64,000 bases of DNA from CAVSJO01 sp963728445 (lineage in GTDB: Bacteria; Gemmatimonadota; Gemmatimonadetes; Longimicrobiales; RSA9): assembly GCA_963728445.1 (NCBI GenBank), contig CAVSJO010000006.1, positions 1,240,001 to 1,304,000 on the forward strand. The letters run 5' to 3'. Positions 1 to 9,353 of the stretch are shown here, piece by piece (the stretch's first letter is position 1; the number at the start of each line of letters is the position of its first letter). Under the pieces are notes generated by a model that did not search any database, had not been told where the DNA came from, and saw only the letters and a list, made by a program, of their open reading frames with translations. The translations under genes were made by a program, and so were the position numbers.

Positions 1-766
1 CGAGGGCGTAGTAGTGGGATGCGGCGATCACGCCCCGGAGCGCACCGTCCCTCTGAAGCAGCCACACCAGCACCACGAGCAGACTGACGGAGGCGAGCAT
101 TCCTCCGGCGAAGACGTAGGCGCCGAAGATCGTGGACTGCCACTCCGGGTCGAGGGACATGATCCAGTCGAAGCTGGCCCAGGTCGTCACGTAGCCGAAG
201 ACCAGCAGGCCCGGCGCGCTCAGCAGCACCGGCTTCTCCACGTCGAGCTCCGGGTCCTCGTCCTGTCTCAGCGACCAGCGCCGCAGAAGCCACGCGAGCC
301 CGATCCAGACGGCGAAGTAGAGTCCGGCGCGCACCAGGAAGAAGGGCACGTTCAGGTAGCCCTGCTTCTTGACGATGTTCTCTCGCAGCTCGACGCCGAG
401 GTTCGCCAGCGGCGGGAACCACGGATAGAGCTCCTGCATGCCGAACAGCACGGGGATGAAGAGGACCAGGAACGCGGGCATGGTGCCGATCACGGCCTCG
501 GCGACCCGGCGCACGACGATGATCCACTTGGCGTGGGTCACGTGGCCGATCATGACGAGGCACAGCGCGCCCAGGGCGATGGTCAGCGCGTAGATGAAGG
601 CGGAGAGCCAGCCGAAGTAGGCGAGCTGCGCGTTGGTGAAGAGGGCCACGACGAAGCCGGCGAGGCCGACGAGCCCGGCCAGCAGGGCCGGGACCACGAC
701 GCGCCGGGCGCGCTGTACGGTGCGCTCCTCACGGAGCACTTCGCGGATGGCGGGCGATGCACTCAT
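1..766 (-). CDS. actF: Alternative complex III subunit ActF (partial, 3' end cut by window edge)
   Basis: Integral-membrane quinol-oxidoreductase subunit of alternative complex III, the bc1-replacing complex that oxidises menaquinol and reduces cytochrome c or an oxidase. I read the minus strand by hand: it starts MSASPAIREVL and stays open for 255 codons to the edge of the window. It shows hydrophobic helices near residues 25-45 and 50-72, the family segment FDWIMSLDPEW followed by STIFGAYVFAGG, and another helix after it. The ATG at 766 overlaps the actE stop codon as ATGA, which indicates translational coupling. The C-terminal part of this NrfD-like subunit lies beyond base 1. Its position at the end of the actA-E operon supports the call. 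Confidence 0.9.
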   Translation of the reverse strand, partial: MSASPAIREVLREERTVQRARRVVVPALLAGLVGLAGFVVALFTNAQLAYFGWLSAFIYALTIALGALCLVMIGHVTHAKWIIVVRRVAEAVIGTMPAFLVLFIPVLFGMQELYPWFPPLANLGVELRENIVKKQGYLNVPFFLVRAGLYFAVWIGLAWLLRRWSLRQDEDPELDVEKPVLLSAPGLLVFGYVTTWASFDWIMSLDPEWQSTIFGAYVFAGGMLASVSLLVVLVWLLQRDGALRGVIAASHYYAL

Positions 767-1434
767 CGGCCGCTCCTCATGGGCGTGACGTGGAGGGTAT
801 CCCCCGAGAGCGTGTCGCGTCGCTCGAGCATGGAGCGTGAGAAGTCGGTCCGCAGAGAGTCCGGGAGAACCGACAGCGGGACGCGATGGCTGAGCTGCAG
901 CGCCTTCACGTACGCGGCCACGGCCCAGCGGGCCCGCACGCCGAGCTGCTCCTGATAGGCGGGCATCAGACCGTATCCTTCCGTGACGATGTGGAAGATC
1001 TGGCCCGGCGGCATGCGACGGATGCGCTCCTGGTGCAGGCTCGGCGGCTGCCGCAGCGGCATGGCCGCGGCGACCATGCTCACACCCGTTCCATCCTTGC
1101 CGTGGCACGCGCCGCAGTAGATCTCGAAGCGGTTGCGACCGTAGTCGAGGAAGGCCCGGTCCATGGCAAGGGGGACGCGGGTGGCATAGCTGCTGTCGGC
1201 CTCGAGCCCCGTCGCGTAGACGCTCTTCGACGGGAACTCCCGCTCCCGGGGGACCGTGCCCACGGGCGGGTCGCGCATGACCTTGCCGTCGGGGAACAGG
1301 CCGGTCGGCTCGTACGCGTCGTACTTCTCCTGGTCGATCATGCGCTCGAGTCCCCAGTCGAGCCGCGTCTCGGAGAAGCGGCAGCCCGCGAGGAGCAGGA
1401 TCGGGGCGACGAGGACCAGGGCGCGCGTCCTCAT
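763..1434 (-). CDS. actE: Alternative complex III monohaem cytochrome c lipoprotein ActE
   Basis: Small c-type cytochrome that takes part in electron exit from alternative complex III on the outer face of the membrane. The 223-residue product starts with a lipoprotein signal (hydrophobic run ending LLLAGC) and carries one haem-binding CGACH site in the middle. The downstream stretch containing YGLMPAY is a good candidate for the methionine axial ligand. The ATG at 1434 overlaps the actD stop (ATGA), and its own stop overlaps the actF start in the same way. A longer open frame continues upstream, but the lipobox fixes this start. The single-haem architecture matches ActE of Rhodothermus-type complexes. 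Confidence 0.92.
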   Translation of the reverse strand: MRTRALVLVAPILLLAGCRFSETRLDWGLERMIDQEKYDAYEPTGLFPDGKVMRDPPVGTVPREREFPSKSVYATGLEADSSYATRVPLAMDRAFLDYGRNRFEIYCGACHGKDGTGVSMVAAAMPLRQPPSLHQERIRRMPPGQIFHIVTEGYGLMPAYQEQLGVRARWAVAAYVKALQLSHRVPLSVLPDSLRTDFSRSMLERRDTLSGDTLHVTPMRSGR

Positions 1435-1991
1435 TCCTCGACCTCCATCGGCACCCTCACGACCCGCATGGCGCCGGTGGCACGCAGCGCGAGCTCCGAC
1501 TCGACCTCGTCGTAGCGCGGGTCCCGCCGGTCGATGCCGAGCCAGTAGCGGTCGCTCGTGACGCGGTCGAAGCCCTCCACGTCCTGGAGCGGGTTGCGCG
1601 GCTCCGGCATGCGGGAGAGGAAGAAGAACGCCGCGAAGATGGCGCACCCGGCGAAGAGGATCGTCGACTCGTAGGTGATGGGCACGAACGCCGGGACGGA
1701 GAAGAGCGGCCGGCCGCCCACGTTGATGGGGAAGTCCCACGTGTTGGCATACGCCTGGATGAGGAAGCCGATGGTGCCGCCCGTCACGCCGGCGATGAAG
1801 CCGATGATCGGGATTCGCGTTCTGCCGAGGTTCAGCTCCTCCGTGACCTTTTCCATGCGGTAGGGCGTGTAGGCGTCGATGCGCGTGTAGCCGTCGGCCT
1901 TCATCGCGCGGATCGCCTCGAGCAGCTCCTCGCCGCTCTCGTACTCCGCCACGACGGCGACTTCGAACGGATCGACGAACAGGGAGATCAT
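1431..1991 (-). CDS. actD: Alternative complex III subunit ActD (DUF3341)
   Basis: Membrane subunit of alternative complex III with no cofactor. The 186-residue protein begins MISLFVDPFEVAVV, has an N-terminal soluble domain in which VDAYTPY-like family sequence appears as IDAYTPYRME, then two helices (about residues 58-80 and 100-122) and a cytoplasmic tail rich in acidic and basic residues. This helix-loop-helix layout and the length are typical of DUF3341/ActD. It overlaps actC by 4 bp at its start and actE by 4 bp at its end. The long open frame extending upstream to 3554 is the shadow of actC. Confidence 0.92.
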   Translation of the reverse strand: MISLFVDPFEVAVVAEYESGEELLEAIRAMKADGYTRIDAYTPYRMEKVTEELNLGRTRIPIIGFIAGVTGGTIGFLIQAYANTWDFPINVGGRPLFSVPAFVPITYESTILFAGCAIFAAFFFLSRMPEPRNPLQDVEGFDRVTSDRYWLGIDRRDPRYDEVESELALRATGAMRVVRVPMEVEE

Positions 1992-3406
1992 GTCCGCTCC
2001 GTGGCCCAGGCCTCGGACGTCTGGTGCTTGCGCTTCTCCAGGTACCTTCGCTGGTCCTCCTCCTCCTTCGAGTGCTTCAGCTCCTTGACCTCGTGGATGG
2101 GCACGAAGGGGAAGAACTTCAGGAAGAGCAGGAAATTGAACGTGAAGAAGGACAGCGTCCCCAGCAGAATGCCCCAGTCCACCCAGGTGGGCTTGTACAG
2201 GGCCCAGCTGGACGGCAGGAAGTCCTTCGACAGGGACGTGACGATGAGCACGAAGCGCTCGACCCACATGCCGATGAAGATGGCCGTGGCGCCCAGGAAG
2301 AGGACAACGGGGCTGCGTCGGAGCCGCCGCGACCAGAAGAGCTGCGGCACGCCCACGTTGCAGAAGAGCATGAGCCAGTAGAGGATCGCGTACCAGCCGA
2401 AGGGCCGGAAGTGCAGGCTCATGAAGCGTTCGAACGTGTCCCCGCTGTACCAGCCCAGGAAGGTCTCGACGGCGTACGAGTAGCCCATGATCTGGCCCAT
2501 CACGAGCAGCATCTTGGCGTTCACGTCCAGGTGCCGCTTCGTGATCACGCCCTCGAGCCCGAACATCCAGCGGATCGGGATGATGAGCATGAGCACCATG
2601 GCGAAGCCCGAGTAGATGGCGCCGACCACGAAGTAGGGCGGGAAGATCGTGGAGTGCCAGCCGGGCAGGTTCGCGATGGCGAAGTCCATGCTCACGATGC
2701 TGTGCACGGAGATGACCAGCGGCGTCGCGAGTCCCGCGAGCAGGCCGTACGCGATTCGATAGCGGTTCCAGTCGTGGGCGGAGCCGCGCCAGCCCAGGGC
2801 CAGGATGCCGTAGATGCGGCTCCTGCGGCGGTCCGGCGCCCGGTCCCGGGCCGCGGCGAGGTCCGGGACCGCGCCGAGGTACCAGAACAGCAGCGAGATC
2901 GTGAAGTAGGTGAACACCGCCGCGGCGTCCCAGGGCAGGGAGCTGCGGAACTGTGGCCATACGCCCATCCGCTCGGGATAGCCGATGAGCCAGTAGAAGA
3001 ACCACGGGCGGCCGAGGTGGAGGAGCGGGAAGAGCCCTGCGTTGAGGACGGCGAACAGCGTCATCGCCTCGGCGATGCGATTGATCGAGCTGCGCCAGCT
3101 CTGCTCCAGCAGCAGCAGGAAGGCCGAGATGAACGTGCCCGCGTGACCGAGCCCGATCCACCAGACGAAGTTGACGATTGCGAAGGCCCACGCCACCGGG
3201 ATGTTGTTGCCCCACACGCCGATGCCGCTCACGAACGTGTAGATGATGCAGAGCAGCATCACGAGCGTGCCCAGCCCCGACAGAGCGAAGCCGACGAGCC
3301 AGAACCGGTTGCGGGACCAGATCGGCTGGAGCAGGTGGTCCGTCAGCGAGAGGTCGCTGCGGTCGGTGGCGATGACCGGGTCCTGCCCGGCGGCGGCGGA
3401 CCTCAC
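1988..3406 (-). CDS. actC: Alternative complex III NrfD-like quinol-binding subunit ActC
   Basis: Polytopic membrane protein of the NrfD/PsrC family, the main quinol-oxidising subunit of alternative complex III. The 472-residue product contains roughly ten hydrophobic segments, beginning after the family start sequence LLQPIWSRNRFW. It has conserved histidine-containing stretches such as GLGHAGTFIS and PLLHLGRPWFFYW, the latter characteristic of ActC and the related ActF. The start overlaps the actB stop and the stop overlaps the actD start, each as ATGA. It is expected to couple electron flow from quinol to the iron-sulfur subunit ActB. Confidence 0.94.
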   Translation of the reverse strand: MRSAAAGQDPVIATDRSDLSLTDHLLQPIWSRNRFWLVGFALSGLGTLVMLLCIIYTFVSGIGVWGNNIPVAWAFAIVNFVWWIGLGHAGTFISAFLLLLEQSWRSSINRIAEAMTLFAVLNAGLFPLLHLGRPWFFYWLIGYPERMGVWPQFRSSLPWDAAAVFTYFTISLLFWYLGAVPDLAAARDRAPDRRRSRIYGILALGWRGSAHDWNRYRIAYGLLAGLATPLVISVHSIVSMDFAIANLPGWHSTIFPPYFVVGAIYSGFAMVLMLIIPIRWMFGLEGVITKRHLDVNAKMLLVMGQIMGYSYAVETFLGWYSGDTFERFMSLHFRPFGWYAILYWLMLFCNVGVPQLFWSRRLRRSPVVLFLGATAIFIGMWVERFVLIVTSLSKDFLPSSWALYKPTWVDWGILLGTLSFFTFNFLLFLKFFPFVPIHEVKELKHSKEEEDQRRYLEKRKHQTSEAWATERT

Positions 3407-6400
3407 GCGCTCTCCTCACCGCGCGGGACTTCCAGCGCCTCGTTCGGATTCGAGATGCGCGCCAGGTACTGGGTCCGCGGGACCGTACCGAGCTCGTGGA
3501 GCACGGAGTAGATCCGCTTCTGGTCCCGGCTCTTCGAGATCTCGCTTTCCTCAAGCGCCAGGTTGCCGAACAGGATCGCCCGCGTCGGGCAGGACTGCTG
3601 GCAGGCCGTCTTCACCTCTCCGGGGGCCAGCTCCCGGTCCTCGATCCGGGCACGGATCTGCGCACGGCGGATGCGCTGCACGCAGTACGTGCATTTCTCC
3701 ATGACCCCGCGCTCACGGACCGTCACGTCCGGATTGAGGACGAGCAGCTCCGTGCCCTTCCGTGGCGCGTTGTAGTCGAACCAGTTGAAGCGGCGGACCT
3801 TGTAGGGGCAGTTGTTCGAGCAGAACCGCGTGCCGACGCAGCGGTTGTATACCATCTCGTTGAGCCCGTCGGAGCTGTGGACCGTCGCGTTGACGGGGCA
3901 CACGTACTCGCACGGCGCGTGCTCGCAGTGCTGGCAGAGCATGGGCTGGTGGTAGAACTCGGGGTCCGCCGGCTCGCCCTTCATGTAGCGGTCGACGCGC
4001 ATCCAGTGCATCTCGCGGCCGTTCGAGACGCCCTCGGGGCCGACCACGGGGATGTTGTTCTCCGCCTGACAGGCGACGACGCAGGCGCTGCAGCCGGTGC
4101 AGACTGCAAGGTCGATGGTCATGCCCCACTCGTACGGCCCCGGCTGCGCGGGCCCCGGGTACAGTTGCGGGACGGGCCCCCTGTGCCGCTCCGTGAACTC
4201 CGGATCGTCCCGGTATTCGCGCAGCGTGTGCTCCAGCACGATCTCGCGACCCTCCATCGACCAGTGCTCCTGCGTCGTGACGGGGTAGCGGCTCTTCGGG
4301 ACGTCCGCCCGGTCGGCGACCTTCTCGAGCTTCACGCCCGGGATCACGGCCGGCTCGCCGGCCGGCCGGAGGGGGTAGACGTCCGTGCCCACGTCGGCGG
4401 CGGCGGCGGGCGCTGCGTCGGAGTCATCGGTCGGTCGCTGCCCGTAGCCGAGGTGCAGCGTCACGGCCTCGTCCACGTGGCCGGGCACCGGGAACACCAC
4501 GAGCTCCACGGATCGCGCCTCGTAGGTGAGGCGGACGACGTCGCCCGTCTGCAGCCCGCGACGGGCCATGGAAGCGGGGCTCATCAGCGCGGCGTTGCCC
4601 CACGTCATCTTGGTCGTGGGGTCGGGCAGCTCCTGGAGCCACGTGTTGTTGCCGAATCGGCCGTCGTAGACGCTCGGGTCGGCGCGGAACGCCACCTCGA
4701 TCCCCTCGTCCACGGCCTGCGGCAGGGGCGGGATTCGGGACAGGGTCGGGGTGGCGGCGGCGTGGGGCAGCGCAGTCCCGTCGACCACGCCGCGCTGCAG
4801 CGTCCGCTCCCACCACGTGTCGAAGTCGCCGTCGAAGTCCGCGGCACGGGGCGCGACGTCGGCGCGCCAGAAGTCGCGGAGCAGCTCGTGGTAGGACCGG
4901 TCCGTCTCGCCCGCGAAGACTGCCAGCAGCTCGTCCGGGCTGCGGCCCCCGTGCAGCGGCGCGATCATCGGCTGGACGGGCGCGAGGGTGCCGTCGTATG
5001 CCGCAGTATCGCCCCACCGCTCGAGGTCGTGGGCGCACGGCACGAACCATTCGGCGAGGCGCGCGGTCTCGTTCTCGTACGGGCCCAGGTACAGCACGTG
5101 GGGAACCTCCCGGAGCACGTTCGTGAAGTCGATTCCGCCCGGCGCCGTATACGCGGGGTTCCCCTCGAGGATGACCAGCGTGTCGACCCCGCCGCCGTGC
5201 AGGTCCTCGGCCAGGACCGAGAGGTCGTGTGCCGGACTGCCCGCATCCGCCAGCACCGGCTCGGTGACCCACGTCGTGTTGCCGAACGAGCCGAGTCGCT
5301 GATTCGCCGCGTGGGCCAGGGCGTGGGCGGCGGCGCGCTGCGAGGGACCGGCGAGGATGAGGGCTTCGGGCCCCGCCGTCTTCAGGTCGGCGGCGGCGGC
5401 GATGACCCACGCCCGGGCCCTGTCGCTCAGGTCCACTTCGCCGACCGCCGCGGCGAGCTCGCCCATGCCGAGCTGCCGGAGCAGCGCCGCCATCAGCCCG
5501 GGGACCTGGCTCGCCCGGACGCGCAGCCGGTGGTCCGCCAGCGACCCGGTCGGCGTCGGGTGGGGCTCCGCCACGTACATCCGGTTCATCCGGTCGTCCG
5601 GGCTGTGGATCCGCCGCGCGTCGGCGAACTCGCGAGCGTAGCGCTGATGGAACGGGCCTTCCGCCGCGAAGTCGGAATCGAACGCGACGACGACCGAGGC
5701 CTTCCGGAAGTCGTAGTGCGTCGCCATGGGCCGCCCGAACGCCGCCCGGCTCGCCTCCCACCGATTCCGCGCGGCCACCGGCGAGTGGTAGTAGAAGCGG
5801 CTGCGCGGAAAGCGCTCCCGGACGCGGTCGACGAGGTGCCGCCGGAAGGGGGACCCCGTCGGCCCCAGCAGGAAACGCAGCCCCTCACCGCCGTTGCGGG
5901 CGAACGGCCGATACACGCCGGGAGCGGGACCGAAGGAGCGGACGAGGGCGGCCCACTGGCGCGGCCGTGTGCCCTGACGCAGCCCGTCGGCCCGGGCCGG
6001 GTCGTAGAGCCCGAGCACCGACGCCTGCGCGTACACGCCCGCGGCGCCCAGGCTTGCCGGGTGCAGCTCGTTCCCCTCGATCTTGATGGGTCGACCCTCG
6101 CGGGTCTCGGCGACGAGCCCGATCCCGTACCCGTCCAGATCCATGCTCGAGGCGTACGAGAGCGGCACGCCCGGCTCGATCTCGGGAGGACGGCGCGCGT
6201 ACGGCAGGATTCTCTGCTCCGGCATCTCCACGCAGCCCGTGACCCCGGCCAGGGCCATGCTCGCGCCGAGGAGCTGCACGAAGCGACGGCGGCTGAGCCC
6301 GCTCGGCGGCGAGTCCGCACCCTCCGGGAACTCGGGTCCCGCGGCCTCCAGGAACGCCGGGGAGGCCATGTACTCCTCCAGGCTGCGCCAGTACTCCGGT

Positions 6401-6414
6401 CCGCGCTCGGTCAT
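3403..6414 (-). CDS. actB: Alternative complex III molybdopterin-like/iron-sulfur subunit ActB
   Basis: Large peripheral subunit of alternative complex III, a fusion of a molybdopterin-oxidoreductase-like domain (no cofactor expected in this family) and a ferredoxin-like domain that carries the iron-sulfur clusters. The 1003-residue form starts MTERGPEYWRSL. A Tat signal with SRRRFVQLLG and a cysteine after the hydrophobic run lies near residues 45-65. In the C-terminal 250 residues the cysteine groups CTGCSACVVAC, CQHCEHAPCEYVC, CVGTRFCSNNC and CTYC...CQQSC are all visible. The chosen ATG (6414) overlaps the actA stop codon; the open frame runs on to 6507, but that extra part is antisense to nothing and lacks family sequence. 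Confidence 0.94.
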   Translation of the reverse strand: MTERGPEYWRSLEEYMASPAFLEAAGPEFPEGADSPPSGLSRRRFVQLLGASMALAGVTGCVEMPEQRILPYARRPPEIEPGVPLSYASSMDLDGYGIGLVAETREGRPIKIEGNELHPASLGAAGVYAQASVLGLYDPARADGLRQGTRPRQWAALVRSFGPAPGVYRPFARNGGEGLRFLLGPTGSPFRRHLVDRVRERFPRSRFYYHSPVAARNRWEASRAAFGRPMATHYDFRKASVVVAFDSDFAAEGPFHQRYAREFADARRIHSPDDRMNRMYVAEPHPTPTGSLADHRLRVRASQVPGLMAALLRQLGMGELAAAVGEVDLSDRARAWVIAAAADLKTAGPEALILAGPSQRAAAHALAHAANQRLGSFGNTTWVTEPVLADAGSPAHDLSVLAEDLHGGGVDTLVILEGNPAYTAPGGIDFTNVLREVPHVLYLGPYENETARLAEWFVPCAHDLERWGDTAAYDGTLAPVQPMIAPLHGGRSPDELLAVFAGETDRSYHELLRDFWRADVAPRAADFDGDFDTWWERTLQRGVVDGTALPHAAATPTLSRIPPLPQAVDEGIEVAFRADPSVYDGRFGNNTWLQELPDPTTKMTWGNAALMSPASMARRGLQTGDVVRLTYEARSVELVVFPVPGHVDEAVTLHLGYGQRPTDDSDAAPAAAADVGTDVYPLRPAGEPAVIPGVKLEKVADRADVPKSRYPVTTQEHWSMEGREIVLEHTLREYRDDPEFTERHRGPVPQLYPGPAQPGPYEWGMTIDLAVCTGCSACVVACQAENNIPVVGPEGVSNGREMHWMRVDRYMKGEPADPEFYHQPMLCQHCEHAPCEYVCPVNATVHSSDGLNEMVYNRCVGTRFCSNNCPYKVRRFNWFDYNAPRKGTELLVLNPDVTVRERGVMEKCTYCVQRIRRAQIRARIEDRELAPGEVKTACQQSCPTRAILFGNLALEESEISKSRDQKRIYSVLHELGTVPRTQYLARISNPNEALEVPRGEESA

Positions 6415-7061
6415 CGATGACACGTCGTGCAGTTGGTGCCGGGGTCGACGTGGTACCGCTTCATCAGCTCCTTTCCGAGGACCTCCCGGTCCACCGACGG
6501 CTCCCACCCCATGGCCGTGACCTGGTTCAGCGGACGCAGGTGCTTCGCCGGATCACGATGGCAGTCCAGGCACCACCGCATCGTCAGCGGCTGCGCCTGG
6601 TAGACCCGCGCCATGCGGTCCACCCTGCCGTGGCATTCCTCGCAGCCGACGCCCTTGTTCACGTGGATGGAGTGGTTGAAATACACGAAGTCCGGAATCC
6701 GGTTGACCCGCTGCCAGCGGATCGGGCGGTCGTCGTAGTAGCTCTCGCGTACCGTCTGCAGCAGCGGACTGTCGTTCCAGATCTGGTTGTGGCAGTTCAT
6801 GCAGATGTCCGTCGACGGGACGCTCGCCAGCGGCGAGTGCTCGACGGTGGTGTGGCAGTACCGGCAGTCGATTCCGTCGTCCGAGACGTGGTGCCGGTGG
6901 TCGAAGGGGACGGGCTGCTCGGGTGCACGAAGGCGTCCGGTCGCCATCGGTGTACGCACCCACGCCATCAGTCCGATGGGTACGCCCACCCCGAGGATCA
7001 CGGCGAACGTGAGGGCCCAGCGGGAGGCTGCGTTGATCCAGTGCGGGTATTCGGGACGCAT
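6411..7061 (-). CDS. actA: Alternative complex III pentahaem cytochrome c ActA
   Basis: Membrane-anchored multihaem cytochrome that opens the actABCDEF operon and relays electrons out of the complex. Five CxxCH haem sites are visible in order: CRYCH, CMNCH, CEECH, CLDCH and CTTCH, the last at the extreme C-terminus. An N-terminal hydrophobic anchor (ALTFAVILGVGVPIGLM) lies about 20 residues from the chosen ATG at 7061. The frame stays open to a GTG at 7172, which would add 37 residues; I prefer 7061 because the anchor then sits at the usual distance and the extra residues look like leader. The promoter should lie between 7062 and the clc terminator at about 7205. Confidence 0.92.
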   Translation of the reverse strand: MRPEYPHWINAASRWALTFAVILGVGVPIGLMAWVRTPMATGRLRAPEQPVPFDHRHHVSDDGIDCRYCHTTVEHSPLASVPSTDICMNCHNQIWNDSPLLQTVRESYYDDRPIRWQRVNRIPDFVYFNHSIHVNKGVGCEECHGRVDRMARVYQAQPLTMRWCLDCHRDPAKHLRPLNQVTAMGWEPSVDREVLGKELMKRYHVDPGTNCTTCHR

Positions 7062-7204
7062 TCCTGTGTCGGTCAGAGACGGGGAGCCTCGCTCCTCGTG
7101 AACGCCGCCCGGGCCATGCAATTCCCATGCGGAGGTTTGTCTCTGCTGCGGGTCCGCACCGCGGTTGATCACGCCTAACCGGTTGTTCTACATCCAGTTA
7201 GCGA

Positions 7205-7256
7205 TCCCGGAAAACGCAAACGGTCGCCGCCGCGCAAGAGCGCGGAGCGGCGACCG
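7205..7256 (-). terminator. Intrinsic terminator of the clc gene
   Basis: On the minus strand, 70 bases past the clc stop, CGGTCGCCGC (7256 side) pairs perfectly with GCGGCGACCG over 10 bp, with an inner CGCG/CGCG pairing. It is followed by a T-rich tract reading TTTGCGTTTTCC on the minus strand. It separates the clc transcript from the act operon promoter. Confidence 0.75.
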
Positions 7257-7325
7257 CCGTCGTGACGGGATGGAGCCGGCCGCGGCGTCCCGTCGACGTG
7301 CCGCGGCCCTGTCGTATATCTGAGC

Positions 7326-9170
7326 CTATCCGTCCGGGCCGTCCTGCGCCAGGTGAGACGACGAGGAGGCGACGAGCCGCTCGTACAGCGCAAGGACGTG
7401 GCCCCGGCCGATGACGCCGACGAGGCGACCGGTCTCGGGGTCGACCACGGGAAGGGACGGGGCCCCGCGCACGCCCATGCGGCGCACCGCCTCCAGGAGG
7501 GAGTCCTGCGGCGTCACGGTCTCGCAGGGGATGGCGAGGTCCGCTGCCATCACCACGGCGGCGAGCTCCCGGTGGTCCTTCGCGATGCGTCCGAGCTCGG
7601 CGATGGAGATCACGCCCGTGAGGCGGAGCTGGTCGTCGACCACGGGATAGTCCATCTGCTCGCCGCGGCCGAGGTGCTCGAGCAGCTGAGCGACGCTGGC
7701 GGTCTCCCCAATGACCTGAGGATTCGGCTCCAGCGCGTCCGAGACGGGGACGCGGGCCAGGACGTCCTCGTCGGCGCCGTGGGCGAGGTGCTCGCCTCGC
7801 CGGCGCAGCCAGCCGCTGTAGAGCGAGTCCGGCTCCCACTGGCGCCGCACCACGTACGCGATGACCGTCGCCAGCATGAGCGGGAGCATGATGGCGTAGT
7901 CGTTCGTCATCTCGAAGACGATGAGGATGCCCGTGATGGGGGCGTCCGTCGCGGCGGCGACCATGGCGCCCATGCCGACGAGCGCGTACGGCTCCGGCGC
8001 GAGACCCATGGCCGGGAATAGCCGCTGGAGTCCGAGCCCGAAGGCGCCCCCGGTCGCGGCGCCGACGTAGAGGGAGGGGGTGAAGACGCCCCCGGATCCG
8101 CCGGTGTTCAGCGTGAGCGACGTCGCCAGGATCTTGCCGAGCGCCAGGAGCCCGAGGGCCCACCACGCGAGCTGGTTGAAGAGGCCCACCCGGAAGGCGA
8201 GGTGTCCGTATCCGACGAGGATGCCGCCCGACGCGACGACGAGCGCGCCGACCAGTGCCCCTCCGATCCAGGGCAGCAGCCATTCCGGGATGCGGAGCCG
8301 CTTCACCGCGGCCTCGGCCCCGAAGTACGTGCGCACGAAGAGCACCGCGACGAGTCCCGCGACGAGGCCGAGGACGGGATAGAAGAGCACGACCTCCCGA
8401 CGCAGCGTGAAGCCGTACTCGACCGGAATGGCGAACGCGGGGTGGTTGCCGAAGAATGCGTGGGAGATGATGGCGGCGACGACGCTGCTCACGACCACCG
8501 GCGGGAAGGCGGCCGCACCGAGGGTGCCGAGGATCTCCTCGAGGGCGAAGAAGGCGCCGGTGAGCGGCGCGTTGAATGCCGCAGAGATGCCGGCGGCCGC
8601 CCCGGCGCTCACGAGCACCTTCACGCGACTGGTGCTGAACCGGAACTTGCCCCCGAGGAAGGAGCCGAGAGCCGCGCCCATGACGGCGACCGGCCCTTCC
8701 GCGCCCGCGGAGCCACCGCTGCCCAGGGTGACGGCGCTGGCGGCAGTACGGGCGAGGGCGGGGCGCGTCGGGATGTCGCCGCCGCGCCGGGCGACGGCGA
8801 CCTGCACGTCCGGCACGTTCAGCCCCTCGTGCCCGTGTCCGAGCCGGCGCATGATCCACCACGCGGCTGCGAACCCGGCGGCCGTGAGCAGCGGCCGATA
8901 GGCCAGCAGGTGGAGTCTGGAGAAGCGGGCGACCGGCCCCTCGAAGAGCACGAGGTGGGCGAGGTCGATGAGGTGATAGAAGGCGACGACGCCCAGCGCC
9001 GTCGCGGCGCCGATGGCGACCGCGAACGCGAGGAGTATCGCGTTCTCGCTGAGTCCGAGCGCGTTGAAGCGGGCGACGAACGTGTCCCAGACGGTGCCGG
9101 CCGCTTCCTGGCCGTGGCGCGCGTGGACCGCCCAGCGGAGCCCCGCCCGCTTGAGGTTTCTCTTTGGCAC
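7326..9170 (-). CDS. ClC-family chloride channel/antiporter with two CBS domains
   Basis: Membrane Cl-/H+ exchanger or channel. Family signatures are readable: GSGGSAGAEGP (selectivity filter with the gating glutamate; the usual Arg of GREGP is Ala here) and GGVFTPSLYVGAATGG. About ten hydrophobic helices precede two C-terminal CBS domains that begin near ARVPVSDALEP and DLAIPCETVTP. The frame is open to an ATG at 9473, but those 101 residues are translated hairpin-repeat DNA. I therefore favour the GTG at 9170, giving 614 residues, a normal length for ClC-CBS proteins. No good ribosome-binding site is visible, so the start remains uncertain. A terminator follows the gene. Confidence 0.88.
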   Translation of the reverse strand: MPKRNLKRAGLRWAVHARHGQEAAGTVWDTFVARFNALGLSENAILLAFAVAIGAATALGVVAFYHLIDLAHLVLFEGPVARFSRLHLLAYRPLLTAAGFAAAWWIMRRLGHGHEGLNVPDVQVAVARRGGDIPTRPALARTAASAVTLGSGGSAGAEGPVAVMGAALGSFLGGKFRFSTSRVKVLVSAGAAAGISAAFNAPLTGAFFALEEILGTLGAAAFPPVVVSSVVAAIISHAFFGNHPAFAIPVEYGFTLRREVVLFYPVLGLVAGLVAVLFVRTYFGAEAAVKRLRIPEWLLPWIGGALVGALVVASGGILVGYGHLAFRVGLFNQLAWWALGLLALGKILATSLTLNTGGSGGVFTPSLYVGAATGGAFGLGLQRLFPAMGLAPEPYALVGMGAMVAAATDAPITGILIVFEMTNDYAIMLPLMLATVIAYVVRRQWEPDSLYSGWLRRRGEHLAHGADEDVLARVPVSDALEPNPQVIGETASVAQLLEHLGRGEQMDYPVVDDQLRLTGVISIAELGRIAKDHRELAAVVMAADLAIPCETVTPQDSLLEAVRRMGVRGAPSLPVVDPETGRLVGVIGRGHVLALYERLVASSSSHLAQDGPDG

Positions 9171-9190
9171 GGGTCGGAAGGTAGTGGGGG

Positions 9191-9353
9191 GCGCCTTGCG
9201 GCGCAGGAGGTCGCGGGCGCGGCGCGCCCGCTCCGAGGGGGTCGGGGCGCGGAAGCGCCTCTCCGAGGAGGTCGCTCGCCTTGCGGCTCGCTTCGAGGAG
9301 GCGCGGCCTTCGGTCGCGCTGAGGAGGTCGGGGCCTGCGGCCCCTCCGAGGGA
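9191..9353. repeat. Class I hairpin-repeat array A
   Basis: Fills the divergent spacer between clc and the hydrolase. It is a string of short inverted repeats separated by near-constant linkers of the form CTCCGAGGAGGTCG. Examples: GCGCCTTGCGGCGC (9191), CGGGCGCGGCGCGCCCG (9214), GGGGCGCGGAAGCGCCTC (9244), CGCGGCCTTCGGTCGCG (about 9301) and GGGGCCTGCGGCCCC (about 9330). Stems differ from unit to unit while loops (TGC, TTC, GGAA) and linkers recur. No coding sequence is credible here despite open frames on both strands. Confidence 0.85.

Noticed and set aside
9301..9317. UUCG tetraloop hairpin
   Set aside because: Pairing with a UUCG loop leaves a C-C mismatch; the best fold of CGCGGCCTTCGGCCGCG-type units has seven pairs and a TTC triloop.
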